A DNA stretch of 16,114 bases from Lachnospiraceae bacterium UBA1759 (GTDB lineage: Bacteria; Bacillota; Clostridia; Lachnospirales; Lachnospiraceae): the NCBI GenBank assembly GCA_002315555.1, contig DCHF01000032.1, forward strand, positions 1 through 16,114. Reading direction: 5' to 3'. Below are positions 14,488 through 16,114 of this stretch, piece by piece. The translations under genes were made by a program, and so were the position numbers. Below the pieces are notes generated by a model. The model was not told where the DNA came from, did no database searches, and worked only from the letters and a program-made list of their open reading frames with translations. Every line of letters starts with the position of its first letter. Position 1 is the first letter of the stretch.

Positions 14488-15633
14488 ATGGGAACTCTTA
14501 AAAACCTTGACACCCTTTTAGAAGGATTTATTACCGAAGATGGTCCCGCCGGTGCCGGTCTTCGCGTCTACCGCGGCGATGAACTTTTATACGACCGCTG
14601 CATCGGCTGGGCAAATGCCGAGGAAAAGATTCCCTTCGCCCCGGATACCATCTGTCAGCTGGCCTCCATGTCCAAATGCATCTCCGTTACCGCCGGTATG
14701 CAGCTTTATGAAAAAGGACTTTTCCTTCTCACCGATCCGGTGGAAAAATATATTCCGGAATTTGCAAACCGGAAGGTCTTCGATACCAATGAAAAGGGCG
14801 AGACCTTTATCCGTCCCGCAAAACGACCTGTCACCGTCGGAAATCTGTTTGATATGACCAGCGGCATCACCTTCTCCTGGGGGACCGGCAATGAAAACAG
14901 CCGCATTTTAAGAGAAGAGGGTGATAAACTGAAGGCCGAAGGCCGTTATACTCTCCGTGAGTACGCGAAGCTCTGCGGATCTACACCGGGACTCTTTGAC
15001 CCGGGCGATCATTTCTACTACGGTGACAGCCACGACATGGTTGCTGCGCTGATCGAGGTTCTGACCGGACAGACATTCGGCGAATACCTGAAAGAGAACA
15101 TTTTCGACCCGCTCGGAATCAAGGATATGGGCTTCAAGGTACCGGAAGAGAAGAAGAATCGTGAGGCAACGCTTTATGCCCTTGGTGAAAATGGCCGCAA
15201 AGCTACGTCTCTTCCTCCTGCGTTCTGTGTTCCCGAGTTTGAATCGGCATGCGGAGGTCTGTACGGTACGCTGGAAGACTATTCCCGCTTTGCCCGCTGC
15301 ATGACGCTCGGCGAATGGAACGGAACCCGCCTTTTAGGTGATAAAACGATCCGCCTGATGGCAATGAACCGTCTGTGTCCCCAGGCATTAAAGGAATTTG
15401 ATAACCCCTACCTTGCAGGCTATGGTTACGGACTGGGTGTACGCACGCGAATGGACCCGGCTGCAGGAAGCAATTCGTCCATCGGCGAATTCGGCTGGAC
15501 CGGTGCCTGGGGAAGCTGGGTACTGATGGATCCGACAGAAAAAATCAGTGTTGTTTACTTCCAGGAATCTCGGCCGAGTAAAGAGGACTATATTCATCCG
15601 CGTATCCGAAATATTGTATATTCGGCGCTGTAA
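14488..15633 (+). CDS. Serine hydrolase, class C beta-lactamase family
   Basis: This 381-residue protein of the beta-lactamase/PBP-like (PF00144) fold covers penicillin-binding esterases, peptidases and class C enzymes. The active-site SxxK is S60-M-S-K63 in QLASMSKCIS; the second motif is Y178-G-D180 in place of the usual YxN; the third is F335-GWTGAWG, where W337-T-G replaces the KTG or HTG of lactamases, as in many esterase-like members. There is no signal peptide or TM helix, so it is cytosolic, unlike true cell-wall peptidases. An AGGAGG site precedes the ATG, 16 bp after ATPase B and before the terminator, so it belongs to the exporter operon. It may hydrolyse or modify the exported compound or a related ester or amide. 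Beta-lactamase activity should not be assumed. Confidence 0.88.
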   Translation: MGTLKNLDTLLEGFITEDGPAGAGLRVYRGDELLYDRCIGWANAEEKIPFAPDTICQLASMSKCISVTAGMQLYEKGLFLLTDPVEKYIPEFANRKVFDTNEKGETFIRPAKRPVTVGNLFDMTSGITFSWGTGNENSRILREEGDKLKAEGRYTLREYAKLCGSTPGLFDPGDHFYYGDSHDMVAALIEVLTGQTFGEYLKENIFDPLGIKDMGFKVPEEKKNREATLYALGENGRKATSLPPAFCVPEFESACGGLYGTLEDYSRFARCMTLGEWNGTRLLGDKTIRLMAMNRLCPQALKEFDNPYLAGYGYGLGVRTRMDPAAGSNSSIGEFGWTGAWGSWVLMDPTEKISVVYFQESRPSKEDYIHPRIRNIVYSAL

Positions 15634-15657
15634 TTCATTGGTAAATAATTGAAAAAG

Positions 15658-15704
15658 CATAAAAAAGGAGTAAAAATCGAAATGATTTTTGCTCCCTTTT
15701 TATG
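15658..15704. terminator. Strong terminator closing the exporter operon
   Basis: A 21-bp stem with a 5-nt loop (arms 15658-15678 and 15684-15704) has only one A-C mismatch and one U-G pair. It starts 25 nt after the hydrolase stop. A long A-run in the left arm and a T-run in the right arm put a U-tract on either transcript, so it could work in both directions. Confidence 0.88.
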
Positions 15705-15723
15705 TTATAGATAAATAGAATGG

Positions 15724-15752
15724 TTGTCATTGCGCTGAATTTCATCTATATT
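15724..15752 (+). promoter_or_regulatory. Promoter for the GNAT acetyltransferase gene
   Basis: -35 TTGTCA and -10 TATATT (each one mismatch from consensus) are separated by exactly 17 bp, about 50 bp before the start codon. Between promoter and gene lies a small inverted repeat, ATCAAA T TTTGAT (15773-15785). No other feature was seen in the 15705-15801 gap. Confidence 0.7.
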
Positions 15753-15801
15753 GGAGGTAAAACTGGTTGGAGATCAAATTTTGATTTGCAGGGGGCACAT
15801 G

Positions 15802-16114
15802 ATGATAATAGAAACAGAACGATTAATCTTAAGACCATTTGAAGAAACAGATTATGATGATCTTTATGAATTCCTCTCTCAGTTGGAAACGGATGAATTT
15901 GAGGGTTATCCCGGAATCACTTATGAAAACGGGAAAGAACATTTAGCATACCGGCTAAGATCGGAAGAGTTCCTTGCTATTGAATTAGCGGAAAACAAGA
16001 AAATCATTGGAAACATTTATTGTGGAAAAAGAGACTTTGAATCCAGAGAAGTTGGTTACATTGTCAATAAGCGCTATCAGAGAGCCGGATATGCAACGGA
16101 AGCATTAGCTGCGG
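15802..16114 (+). CDS. GNAT-family N-acetyltransferase, 5' part (runs off the right edge)
   Basis: The first 104 codons begin MIIETERLILRPFEETDYDD, the usual opening of RimJ/RimL-type GNAT acetyltransferases. They end in QRAGYATEALAA, which carries the acetyl-CoA-binding motif R/Q-x-x-G-x-A. The protein would transfer acetyl from acetyl-CoA to an amine, with substrate unknown. Two ATGs stand side by side (15799 and 15802); the second is 6 nt from GGGGG and is chosen, the first only 3 nt. The gene is cut by the window end and no stop codon is seen. Base use is AT-richer than its neighbours: two sampled 60-base lines (15841 and 16021) count 20 and 23 G+C, against 35 in a sampled line of the hydrolase gene. 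It has its own promoter and is separate from the exporter operon. Confidence 0.88.
   Translation, partial: MIIETERLILRPFEETDYDDLYEFLSQLETDEFEGYPGITYENGKEHLAYRLRSEEFLAIELAENKKIIGNIYCGKRDFESREVGYIVNKRYQRAGYATEALAA

Noticed and set aside
1..16114. CRISPR array, insertion sequence, prophage or toxin-antitoxin pair
   Set aside because: No repeat-spacer array, transposase, integrase or phage gene was seen. The AbrB-like segment is part of an ABC ATPase, not a free antitoxin.

Overview
The window looks like chromosome from a low-to-mid-GC Bacillota (Firmicutes), most likely a clostridial or Lachnospiraceae-type gut or rumen bacterium. The evidence is strong AGGAGG-type ribosome binding sites, near-consensus sigma-A promoters, lipoproteins with Gram-positive style lipoboxes, a DUF4349 lipoprotein, and a MacB/FtsX exporter with adaptor proteins but no outer-membrane partner. 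The species cannot be named from the sequence.

Left edge (1-252): the minus strand carries the first 21 bases of a tRNA-Ser that runs off the window. It is served by a perfect consensus promoter (TTGACA, 17 bp, TATAAT). A rho-independent-type hairpin at 215-243 closes the next transcript.

Minus-strand operon (5361 down to 215): a consensus-like promoter drives a GH36 (raffinose synthase/Sip1-type) alpha-galactosidase-like glycosidase. Nucleoside salvage genes follow: purine nucleoside phosphorylase (deoD), cytidine deaminase (cdd), deoxyribose-phosphate aldolase (deoC), uridine phosphorylase (udp) and a small NIF3-insert/CutA-like protein. Together they would break nucleosides down to free bases and pentose phosphates, with deoxyribose entering glycolysis. 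The stop of the glycosidase gene overlaps the deoD start (TAATG), so the two are translationally linked. Two gaps inside the operon hold symmetric or repeated DNA: an 18-bp perfect palindrome between cdd and deoC, and a hairpin plus 10-bp direct repeats between deoC and udp.

Plus strand, 5438-6612: a single DUF4349 membrane lipoprotein gene ends in a good terminator.

Plus strand, 6719-15704: a seven-gene operon starts from a near-consensus promoter and ends at a strong 21-bp-stem terminator. It encodes three different membrane-fusion (HlyD-like) proteins, of which two are lipoproteins and one is Sec-secreted. These are followed by a 934-residue, roughly 10-TM FtsX-type permease with two large extracellular domains, two distinct ABC ATPases, and a cytoplasmic class C beta-lactamase-family serine hydrolase. 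The second ATPase carries a C-terminal SpoVT/AbrB-like extension. All genes are tightly spaced or overlapping, so they probably form one exporter or envelope machine of unknown substrate. This is the most interesting part of the window.

Right edge: an AT-richer GNAT acetyltransferase gene with its own promoter runs off the window at 16114.
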